From NCBI GenBank assembly GCA_903887005.1, contig CAISOH010000204.1, positions 1 to 33,754 on the forward strand: a stretch of 33,754 bases of DNA. The letters run 5' to 3'. Made by a program: the position numbers and the translations under genes. Source of the DNA: an uncultured Bacteroidota bacterium. Lineage in GTDB: Bacteria > Bacteroidota > Bacteroidia > Chitinophagales > Chitinophagaceae. The notes under the pieces were generated by a model, which worked only from the letters and a program-made list of their open reading frames with translations, did no database searches and had not been told where the DNA came from. The first letter of the stretch is position 1. The number at the start of each line of letters is the position of its first letter. Positions 1 to 7,595 of this stretch are shown here, one piece after another.

Positions 1-96
1 ATTGATTTATTGATTTATTGATTTATTGATTTATTGATTTATTGATTTATTGATTTATTGATTTATTGATTTATTGATTTATTGATTTATTGATTT
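1..96. repeat. 8-bp tandem repeat (microsatellite), at least 12 copies
   Basis: The sequence is twelve uninterrupted copies of ATTGATTT, beginning at the first base of the window, so the array probably continues outside it. It lies directly behind the four-barrel gene on the minus strand. That gene's TAA stop (87-89) is made from the penultimate repeat units, so the whole remaining array is untranslated. Perfect arrays of this kind change copy number by slippage, but here such changes would not alter the protein. I see no hairpin or terminator in it. Confidence 0.95.
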
Positions 97-2927
97 TCCG
101 GTTTACTTGCCGATCTATCAGATTTAGGAGCAGCTTCTTTAAAATTACCAAATTTATAACGAACACCAATTGTTAGGGACGATGATTCAATTCTATAATG
201 TAAAGTGGTAACAGGTTTAATTAATGGGGCCTCTGCATTATTATAAACATCATAAAAAAGTGCAGCAAACTCTGCATTTAAAGCAATCCTTTCTGTAATA
301 TTCCGGGTGTAACCTGCATGTGGTCCACCAACAATACCAAAACCTCCATCTGGTTCTATATAATATACATTTCCTGTTGGGTGTGACGTTATAGTTGTTA
401 CAGGGTGAATACTGTAAGCGTCTTTTAATGCGTCCCTTTCTATTCCTAATCCCAATTCTCCCCCAACATAAAAGTATCCGGTTTTAGTATTTATTTTTTT
501 GTTTATTGTTGCGCAGTAAGAAGTGGTAACTTTACCATAAATAAATTCCATTCCTTTACCGCCAGGTTTTAAAGAATAAAGTTGAGGAAAATCAACTGAA
601 GACTTGCGTGATAATTCAAGAACATGAAAATCTACCCCTATTTGAAAATTGTGATTCAAATTTGCCAAAAAAGTAAAATTAGTAGCATAATTTGGTGTTA
701 TGATATCTCCTTTATAGGTTTCATTAGAAGAAGGTTTACTATTAATACTTAAACCACCACCAATACCTATTTCATAGTTTTGGGCAATAATTGAATTATT
801 AGAAATTGGCTTATCAGATTTAGAAGAAGCTTCTTTTGAATTACCCAATCCATAACGTATGCCTATTGTAAAAGGGTAAGAAATAATTCCATAATGCAAT
901 TGATTATTTGGTTTAATTAAAGGGTTCTGAGCCTTATTATTAACATCATAAACAAGTGTAGCAAACTCTGCATTTAATGCAATCTTATCTGTAATATTTC
1001 GGGTATATCCGGCATGTGGACCAGCAACAAATCCATAACCACCATCCGGTTCTATATAATATACATTACCTGTAGGGTGTGTTGAAACGGATCCTACAGG
1101 GTGCTTACTGTAAAGGTCGCTAAAAGCATCTCTTTCAATCCCTAATCCCATTTCCGCCCCAAAATAATAGTATCCCTTTTCAGTATTTATTTTTTTGTTT
1201 ATGGTTGCGCATAATGACGAAGTAACTTTACCGTAGATAAATTTCATTCCTTTACCGCCAGGTTTATCTGTATATAGCTGAGGAAAATCAACTGAGGATT
1301 TTCGTGATAATTCAAGTACATGAAGAGCTATTCCGACTTGCCAGTTGCGTATTAAGTTTGCCAGAAAAGTAAAGTTAGTAGCATAATTTGGAATAATGAT
1401 ATCTCCTCTGTAGGGTTCATTGCCATTTTGGCTAGGTTTACCATTGACACTTACGCCTGCACCAATACCAATTTCATAACTTTGGTTGAAAATTGAGTTA
1501 CTGGATTTCGAAATGGCTTCCTTAAAATCGTCAAATCTATAGCGAATGCCTATTGTTAGTGGATAGGAAGCAATACGATAATGCAAATTAGTAAGTGGTT
1601 TAACTAATGGCGCTTCTGCCTTATTATTTACGTCATAAACTAGTGCCGCAAACTCCGAATATAATGCAATCTTTTCTGTAATGTTTCTGGTATAACCGGC
1701 ATGTGGACCATAAACAAGCCCATAACCACCATCTGGTTCCATATAAAATACATTCCATTTAGGGTTTCTTGTGTGTGCATCTCTTTCTATTCCTAATCCC
1801 ATTTCAGCACCTAAATAAAAGTAGCCGGTCTTTGTATTGATTTTTTTGTTTATTGTAGCACAAAATGAAGAAGTAATTTGTCCATAAATAAATTTCATTC
1901 CTTTACCATTCCCTTCTTGTGTATATAAATTAGGAAATGATTTATATGTTGAGGATCTTGACAACTCAAGCACATGAACGTCTAATCCGATTTGCCAGTT
2001 ACTTTTTAAATTTGTCAGGAATGTAAAGTCAGTAGCATAATTCAACAACATTTTATTCGCACTGTACATTTCATTCTGGGTAGGTTTGCTGTTAATACTT
2101 AAACCACCACCAATTCCAAATTCAAATTTTTTCACAAAACCAAGTGGTAACTCATTGGATTTATTGGGTTTTAGTGCAGCTTCCCAAAAATCATTAAATC
2201 TATAACGAATACCTACTGTTAGTGGGTATGCAGAAATGCCATAATGTAGGGTAGTGGCTGGTTTAATTAATGGTGCCTCTGCTTTATTTTTGACATCATA
2301 AACAAGTGCAGCAAACTCTGCATTTAATGCAATGTTTTCAGTAATATATTGGGTGTAGCCAGCATGTGCACCATAAACCAGTCCACGGCCTCCATCTGGT
2401 TCCATATAATAAACTTTACCCGTAGGATATCTTGTGTTAGCATCTCTTTCTAATCCGAATCCCATTTCAGCTCCCAAATAAAAGTATCCGCTCTCAGTAT
2501 TGATCTTTTTGTTTATGGTTGCGCAAAAGGAAGAAGTAACCTGACCATAAATAAATTTCATGCCTTTACCACCAGCTTCAGCAGTATAAAGCCTGGGAAA
2601 ATCAGTAGAAGACTTTCTTGATAATTCAAGTGCATGAACATCTATTCCAACTTGCCAGTTACTCTGTAAATTTGCTAAAAAAGTTAAATTGGAAGCATAA
2701 TTTGGGAGAATAATATCTCCTCTGTAAGATTCATTTTGGGTAGGCTTACTATTAATACTTACACCAGCACCGATACCAAGTTCAAATTTTGTAACAACTT
2801 TCTTTTTATTTGGATCAACAGATTCCTTTTTTTTTACTTTATCAAGAGATTTTCCAACTCCTCCTCTTTCCTGAGCAAAACCAATAAAAGGTAACATTAT
2901 AAGGAGGATTAAAATTTTTGTTTTCAT
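87..2927 (-). CDS. Secreted outer-membrane protein with four tandem barrel-like repeats
   Basis: This 946-residue protein opens with a signal peptide (hydrophobic residues 5-17, ending near FAQ at 17-19). It then has four copies of a unit of about 205 residues at roughly 48-250, 268-470, 484-700 and 718-931, joined by short Lys/Ser/Asn-rich linkers. Each unit starts with a GIG(A/G)G(V/L)S strand, contains GKGM(K/E)FIYG, CATINKKINT, EPDGG and GYT.(N/Y)IT, and ends in an aromatic strand such as LT(V/I)GIRYRF. Alternating hydrophobic and polar strands and the aromatic ending resemble a small outer-membrane beta-barrel. The upstream gene encodes one copy of the same unit, and the two genes are 11 bp apart, so they are probably co-transcribed. 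Units 3 and 4 carry an extra insert of about 15 residues before the EPDGG motif. Function is unknown. It may be four linked barrels or an extracellular beta protein. I am sure of the repeat structure and less sure of the barrel fold. Confidence 0.85.
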   Translation of the reverse strand: MKTKILILLIMLPFIGFAQERGGVGKSLDKVKKKESVDPNKKKVVTKFELGIGAGVSINSKPTQNESYRGDIILPNYASNLTFLANLQSNWQVGIDVHALELSRKSSTDFPRLYTAEAGGKGMKFIYGQVTSSFCATINKKINTESGYFYLGAEMGFGLERDANTRYPTGKVYYMEPDGGRGLVYGAHAGYTQYITENIALNAEFAALVYDVKNKAEAPLIKPATTLHYGISAYPLTVGIRYRFNDFWEAALKPNKSNELPLGFVKKFEFGIGGGLSINSKPTQNEMYSANKMLLNYATDFTFLTNLKSNWQIGLDVHVLELSRSSTYKSFPNLYTQEGNGKGMKFIYGQITSSFCATINKKINTKTGYFYLGAEMGLGIERDAHTRNPKWNVFYMEPDGGYGLVYGPHAGYTRNITEKIALYSEFAALVYDVNNKAEAPLVKPLTNLHYRIASYPLTIGIRYRFDDFKEAISKSSNSIFNQSYEIGIGAGVSVNGKPSQNGNEPYRGDIIIPNYATNFTFLANLIRNWQVGIALHVLELSRKSSVDFPQLYTDKPGGKGMKFIYGKVTSSLCATINKKINTEKGYYYFGAEMGLGIERDAFSDLYSKHPVGSVSTHPTGNVYYIEPDGGYGFVAGPHAGYTRNITDKIALNAEFATLVYDVNNKAQNPLIKPNNQLHYGIISYPFTIGIRYGLGNSKEASSKSDKPISNNSIIAQNYEIGIGGGLSINSKPSSNETYKGDIITPNYATNFTFLANLNHNFQIGVDFHVLELSRKSSVDFPQLYSLKPGGKGMEFIYGKVTTSYCATINKKINTKTGYFYVGGELGLGIERDALKDAYSIHPVTTITSHPTGNVYYIEPDGGFGIVGGPHAGYTRNITERIALNAEFAALFYDVYNNAEAPLIKPVTTLHYRIESSSLTIGVRYKFGNFKEAAPKSDRSASKPENQ

Positions 2928-2938
2928 GTTATTTTATT

Positions 2939-3643
2939 TTAATGGCCAAAAAATGTATCTGGTTTGTAACCTCGGGTTTGTTTATCATTAAATCCAAAGG
3001 CATACCTGAAACCCACCGTACATGTAAATGCAACGATATTGTAATGCAGATTCCTATCTGGCAGGAACACTGGAGCATGTGCATTATAGTCAAGGTCGAA
3101 ATCAAGTATGGATGTTTGAATATCTAATGCCCATCTTTTAGAATAATAATAAGTATAGCCACCTTGTACACCAAAACATGGACCATAACCAAAATCAGGA
3201 GCTATATATTCCGCTCTAGGTGGAGCGAGGCCTTTTCGAAGGATATTTCTTGCTTCTACACCTCCCATAGATATCCCGGCATAAAAATATCCGTGTTCTT
3301 TGTATATTTTCTTATTCAATACTCCGCATAAAGAAGTGGTAATTTCTGAGTAAACATTTTGCTTTGTATCATTTCCTGTAATTGTATAACCAGGTCCTTC
3401 GTATGACAAACGTGATAGTTGCAAAACATGAACTTCTACTCCTATTTGCATATCATAATCAATATTTTTCAATCCTAAAATGTTAGTAGAATAATTAAAT
3501 GCAACCTGGTTGCCCTTATAATACATGTTGTTTGTAGGACTACTATTTATGCTCGCACCAATATTTAAAGCTGCTATCTCGTATTTTTGAGCAATGCTAT
3601 TGAAAGAAAGTAATATTAAAAGCAGCGAGTATTTTATTTTCAT
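2939..3643 (-). CDS. Secreted single-unit barrel-like protein, homologue of the repeats next door
   Basis: This 234-residue protein has a signal peptide at about residues 1-19 ending in SIAQ. It then has one unit matching the fourfold repeat of the downstream gene: a GASINSSPT strand, VHVLQLSRLS, SLCGVLNKKIY, GYFYAGISMG, APDFGYGP, GGYTYYYS, HAPVFLPDRNLHY and a final TVGFRYAF strand. Length and strand pattern fit a single outer-membrane barrel of about eight strands, which is an inference. It is the first gene of a probable two-gene operon. It is more diverged from each repeat than the repeats are from each other, so the fourfold gene probably grew by internal duplication after the two genes split. 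A short C-terminal tail follows the last aromatic strand. No specific function can be assigned. Confidence 0.85.
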   Translation of the reverse strand: MKIKYSLLLILLSFNSIAQKYEIAALNIGASINSSPTNNMYYKGNQVAFNYSTNILGLKNIDYDMQIGVEVHVLQLSRLSYEGPGYTITGNDTKQNVYSEITTSLCGVLNKKIYKEHGYFYAGISMGGVEARNILRKGLAPPRAEYIAPDFGYGPCFGVQGGYTYYYSKRWALDIQTSILDFDLDYNAHAPVFLPDRNLHYNIVAFTCTVGFRYAFGFNDKQTRGYKPDTFFGH

Positions 3644-3671
3644 AGGCTATCTTATTAGAGAATAATAGGGA

Positions 3672-3679
3672 CAAATCTA
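3672..3679 (-). promoter_or_regulatory. Candidate Bacteroidota -7 promoter box
   Basis: On the minus strand this reads TAGATTTG, an exact match to the TAnnTTTG box of the Bacteroidota primary sigma factor. It is 28 bp upstream of the single-barrel gene, giving a short leader of about 20-25 nt. No clear TTG box lies at the usual -33 spacing, so the call rests on one half of the promoter and on position. Confidence 0.4.
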
Positions 3680-4161
3680 AAACTATTTTTTGATTTTAGA
3701 TAAATTTTTTGTATAAATGTAGCAAAGATTGATTTTTTCTTTGGCATTGTACGCCGAATGTTTTTTTTCTGGTATAGAAGTGATTTTATACTGCAAAAAA
3801 ACAGTCCACTTTAGATAAACACAATTTTATAAAAAAAGATAAAAATATCCTATTGTATTTATTGCATTTGCAGGAAATCTTCATTACTTAACTTTTAAAA
3901 ACCTGACAAAATGATCGAAACGGAAAAAGGTTATAATACCTGGAGGCTGAGTTGAGTTGACCTGAGCTAAGGGAGAAGCAGTGGTATTATTTCGTTTGAA
4001 ATCGAAATTTATCCCAGACAAATACTATAATCAGTAGTGATATTTTTCTGCAGAGGATAATATTTTACATGTTTATTCGCGGTGTAAATACTTAAGGAGT
4101 GCATTGTATAGTATTGAAATAAATTTATTAATACCAATATAACAATACCATACTTAAATAC
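3680..4161. other. Gene-free intergenic stretch
   Basis: This AT-rich interval lies between the barrel operon (leaving leftwards) and the decarboxylase operon (leaving rightwards). Short open frames here have random-looking composition and no recognisable motif. I see no RNA gene, strong hairpin or long repeat. The direct repeats near its right edge are listed separately. Confidence 0.6.
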
Positions 4162-4218
4162 ATGACTGAAATCATAAAAAAATATGACTAAAATCATAAA
4201 ATATGTTGATTTTCTCAT
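4162..4218. promoter_or_regulatory. Operator-like boxes at 22-bp spacing
   Basis: Two nearly identical 14-bp boxes with dyad ends, ATGACTGAAATCAT (4162-4175) and ATGACTAAAATCAT (4184-4197), start 22 bp apart. A weaker inverted-orientation match, TTGATTTTCTCAT, starts at 4206, again 22 bp on. Spacing of about two helical turns would put bound proteins on one face of the DNA. They lie 60-115 bp upstream of the probable decarboxylase start codon. A regulator-binding role is an inference. Confidence 0.4.
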
Positions 4219-4275
4219 TTGAATTATTACTTTTATGATAAGTATTATGTTGATTTCTCAAAATTTTCTGCGATT

Positions 4276-5295
4276 ATGTTAAATCTTAATAACAAATTTT
4301 TTTATCAAAATGGTTCCATGATCTTTCCTCAACCATTTGAGGAAAAAAAATCGTTGATGAATAATTTTTTATTCAAATCGGATATTGCGGCTTTACAAAA
4401 GGTTTGCGACAAATTGTTCAACATTCCATCTAATCAGGGAGTTTATTACCAGCCTATTCTGCCTGCGGTGATGGTTACATTTGCAAAAAACAAACAATGC
4501 GGGCCTACTTCATTACCTTACAGTGAATGGGGAACTGTAGCTTATAATGAGGTTATCATTTCGTTTTTTGTAGTTCGTATCAAAAAAATGGGAGCCGTTT
4601 GGATAGCTGAAAAGGTAAGCGCTTGCGTACCTTATATTTTTGTTGACGATCCTATAGCTATGGTATTAGGGAGAGAGATTTACGGAATGCCCAAAATAAT
4701 GTCCACGGTGGCAGTTCCGGTTTATCCTTCGTCTGCTCCTGCCCCCTTCACATTGGAAACCATTTCTACGCCAAAATTACAAAATGGCCTTCCTTTTAAA
4801 AATATGCAAATAGCTGCTATTAATCAAATAAACTCAGATAACACAAAACCAGCACAGGAATGGACTGATGTTGGTTTAGCGCTGGATGCAATGAAAAATA
4901 TCGTGTTTGGCGGTGGACATATCGAAATACCCGGGTTAAGCCTGGTATTTGAAGTTGTTGATCTGCTCCTGGAAAAGGAAATGTCATTTGCTTCATTAAG
5001 GCAATTGCGCTCTATAGGAAATCCTGACGAAGCTGTACATAAAGCAGTAATAGAATTTGGTACTAAGATGATGAAATTTAATGCAGGCGGAATTTTGAAT
5101 GGTACTTTTCAACTTAAACTTCCCCAAAATGGATTATTCCCAATAGCTGAAGATTTAGGTATTTCAGATGGTCAATTGGCCGAAAGCGCTTTTTGGATTG
5201 ATTGGGATTTTCTTTTTCAGACAGGAACGGAAATCTGGTCAAACAGAGAACCGGAAAAAACAACATTCTTTCAGCGACTTTCTAAATTATTTTAA
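4276..5295 (+). CDS. Acetoacetate decarboxylase-family enzyme
   Basis: The 339-residue product carries the family hallmark GREIYGMPK at residues 132-140. In acetoacetate decarboxylase the lysine of this motif forms the Schiff base with the keto acid. The Y-x-E segment at about residues 90-92 matches the conserved active-site glutamate region. Classical enzymes have two adjacent lysines here, whereas this one has Lys-Ile, and it is about 90 residues longer than clostridial Adc, so the substrate may differ. The frame stays open upstream to a TTG at 4219, but that region holds operator-like boxes, so I chose ATG 4276. ATG 4318 is also possible. It ends 23 bp before the FAD oxidoreductase, and the same pairing suggests a shared pathway. 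No signal peptide is seen, so it is likely cytoplasmic. Family is confident; substrate is unknown. Confidence 0.8.
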   Translation: MLNLNNKFFYQNGSMIFPQPFEEKKSLMNNFLFKSDIAALQKVCDKLFNIPSNQGVYYQPILPAVMVTFAKNKQCGPTSLPYSEWGTVAYNEVIISFFVVRIKKMGAVWIAEKVSACVPYIFVDDPIAMVLGREIYGMPKIMSTVAVPVYPSSAPAPFTLETISTPKLQNGLPFKNMQIAAINQINSDNTKPAQEWTDVGLALDAMKNIVFGGGHIEIPGLSLVFEVVDLLLEKEMSFASLRQLRSIGNPDEAVHKAVIEFGTKMMKFNAGGILNGTFQLKLPQNGLFPIAEDLGISDGQLAESAFWIDWDFLFQTGTEIWSNREPEKTTFFQRLSKLF

Positions 5296-5318
5296 TAAAA
5301 AACATAAATATTACTATA

Positions 5319-7544
5319 ATGGCAACGACCGAAAACACAAATACAGCAAAACAAAAAATTGTAATTCTTGGAGGCGGTGTATCTTCCATGACTACCGCTA
5401 TGCAATTAACTGATGAACCTGACTGGCAGGACAAATATGAAATTACACTTTACCAATTGGGCTGGCGCCTTGGTGGTAAAGGAGCAAGTGGACGTAACAG
5501 GGATATTGCCAACAGAATTGAGGAACATGGGCTGCACCTTTGGTTTGGTTTTTATGATAACGCTTTTGATCTTATTCAGCGTGTTTATAAAGCAAATGAC
5601 CGTCCCCTCACTAAGCCTCTGGCAACATGGCAGGAGGCCTTTAAGCCATATGGCCTGTTTGTTTTGATGGAGTATGTGTATGGGGACTGGCAATATTGGC
5701 CAATACAGTTTCCTCTTAATGATCAGGTACCTGGCTTATCAGGGCCTCCGCCAACGATATGGGAAATGCTCCGGGAATTTTTAGCGACTTTGTTTGACCA
5801 GCATATACAGTATTTCAAAAAGAAAGAATCAGAGGGGAAGAAACCATCTGCGTCACCTGCTCCTGCCCATCATCCGGGATTACTTGAAAAAATTGGAGAT
5901 TTTTTTAAAAAACACGGTTCGGCACCTTCTCCTGAAGATCATAATAGTTTTCTTTCCGGGCTGGAGTCATGGTTTTCCGGTGAAGAAAAAGAAGTAGAGG
6001 CTGTTGCAATTGATTTCGGCGCAAGCCTTATTTATGCAGCCATGCAATTTATGAATAGTGTAGTGGACCATAACGAAACCCACCACAATATTCTTCTGAA
6101 TTTTATTGACAAAATATTGCAAAGGACATGGTCGAAGGTTGAATACGAGATTGACGAAGATCCTGAAACAAGACGCTTGTGGATAGAAACAGACTTTGCC
6201 CTTTCTATGGCAAGGGGTATTCTGCTGGACGGAGTAATAACGCAGGGGTTTGACGTTATTAATGATATGGATTTTCGTGAATGGATGAAAAAAAACGGAT
6301 GCTCCGAAATGACACTGGATTCCTGTTTGGTGCAAGCTGTTTATATTATTGCGTTTGGCGGCTATAAATATTTCACTTTTGAGGCAGGCACCGCCCTCCG
6401 CGGAGTTTTAAGGATGGGACTTACTTATAATGGCGCTCTTTATTACCGCATGCAGGCAGGGATGGGCGACACTATTTTTGGCCCCATGTATGAAGTATTG
6501 AAGAAACGCGGTGTAAAATTTGAGTTTTTTCATAAAGTGAAAAACTTAAAACTCAGTGAGGATAAAAAAAATATTGAATCAGTTGAAATGGGAATACAGG
6601 CGACCTCCAAAAACGGAATCGAATATAGTCCGATGTTTGATGTAAAAGGGTTGCCTTGCTGGCCATCGCATCCGGATTATGACCAATTAGAACAGGGACA
6701 ACAATTGAAAGAGCAGCATATCAATCTTGAATCCTATTGGACGCCCTGGCAGGATGTAGGGCAAAAAACGATCCGTTACGGTATTGATTACGACATTTTA
6801 GTACAAGGGATCTCCATTGGCGCGCTTCCGGTAATAGCAAAAGAAATTCTTGATACCAACGAAAAATGGAAGGTCATGGTTGACACTGTGACAGCTTGCG
6901 AAACTCAGGCCTTTCAACTCTGGCAATACCCGGATATTGCAGGTTTGGGATGGCCATACTGGACTGGCGATCTACCCATTTCAGGTTGCTATATTGAACC
7001 TTTTGACACCTGGGCAGATATGAGCGATCTGATTATCAGGGAATCCTGGCCTGACGATGCTTTTCCAAATAACATCGCATATATGTGCGGGCCAATAATG
7101 GATCGGGTAGATTATTCGAAATGGGATTTTAATGACCATGATGTACCTCAAAAGGCTTATGATGCAGTTGTTGACGGTACTCAAAAATTTTTAGAAGAAC
7201 ACGTTGGTAAATTATGGCCGAATACTATTGACGAAAATGGCAACTTTAAATGGGAACTGCTTGTAGATTTAAAAAACGGGAAAAATGAAGAGCGATTTAA
7301 AAGTCAGTGGTTCAAAGCCAACATAGATCCTTCAGAATTGTATGTACTTTCTGTAACCAACAGTACTAAGAACAGGCTAAAAACCAATGAATCAGGTTAC
7401 GACAATATGTTTATTACCGGTGACTGGATATTTACGGGGCTTAATTGCGGTTGCGTTGAAGCAGCTGTTATCGCCGGCAAGCAAACGGCACGGGCAATAC
7501 TAAAACAGGATTTTGAGATATACGGGGAAATAGATCACGTATAG
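5319..7544 (+). CDS. FAD/NAD(P)-dependent oxidoreductase, amine oxidase/phytoene-desaturase type
   Basis: This 741-residue flavoprotein starts with a dinucleotide-binding Rossmann motif, VILGGGVSSM, at residues 15-24. It continues into a GWRLGGKGASGR segment (48-59) typical of the flavin-contacting region of amine-oxidase/phytoene-desaturase-like enzymes. The C-terminal NMFITGDWIFTGLNCGCVEAA region closes the FAD site, as in that superfamily. A polar, Pro/Ala/Lys-rich insert at about 165-215 is probably a surface loop. It is longer than typical desaturases (about 500 residues) because of helical inserts in the middle. It sits 23 bp after the decarboxylase-like gene and 51 bp before the kinase/cyclase gene, on the same strand. 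Reaction and substrate cannot be read from the sequence. A role in lipid, isoprenoid or secondary metabolism is a guess from the superfamily. Confidence 0.8.
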   Translation: MATTENTNTAKQKIVILGGGVSSMTTAMQLTDEPDWQDKYEITLYQLGWRLGGKGASGRNRDIANRIEEHGLHLWFGFYDNAFDLIQRVYKANDRPLTKPLATWQEAFKPYGLFVLMEYVYGDWQYWPIQFPLNDQVPGLSGPPPTIWEMLREFLATLFDQHIQYFKKKESEGKKPSASPAPAHHPGLLEKIGDFFKKHGSAPSPEDHNSFLSGLESWFSGEEKEVEAVAIDFGASLIYAAMQFMNSVVDHNETHHNILLNFIDKILQRTWSKVEYEIDEDPETRRLWIETDFALSMARGILLDGVITQGFDVINDMDFREWMKKNGCSEMTLDSCLVQAVYIIAFGGYKYFTFEAGTALRGVLRMGLTYNGALYYRMQAGMGDTIFGPMYEVLKKRGVKFEFFHKVKNLKLSEDKKNIESVEMGIQATSKNGIEYSPMFDVKGLPCWPSHPDYDQLEQGQQLKEQHINLESYWTPWQDVGQKTIRYGIDYDILVQGISIGALPVIAKEILDTNEKWKVMVDTVTACETQAFQLWQYPDIAGLGWPYWTGDLPISGCYIEPFDTWADMSDLIIRESWPDDAFPNNIAYMCGPIMDRVDYSKWDFNDHDVPQKAYDAVVDGTQKFLEEHVGKLWPNTIDENGNFKWELLVDLKNGKNEERFKSQWFKANIDPSELYVLSVTNSTKNRLKTNESGYDNMFITGDWIFTGLNCGCVEAAVIAGKQTARAILKQDFEIYGEIDHV

Positions 7545-7595
7545 TAAGTGAAATTTTTTTGTGACTTCTGATAAATATCAATTCGATTTTAAGCT

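Noticed and set aside
2918-3127. 69-codon plus-strand open frame over the barrel genes
   Set aside because: It is antisense to two well-supported genes and has no independent support.
4219-4275. TTG start at 4219 for the decarboxylase-like gene
   Set aside because: The extension overlaps repeated, operator-like DNA and encodes a Tyr/Phe/Asp-rich stretch unlike the family N-terminus; ATG 4276 or 4318 is more plausible.
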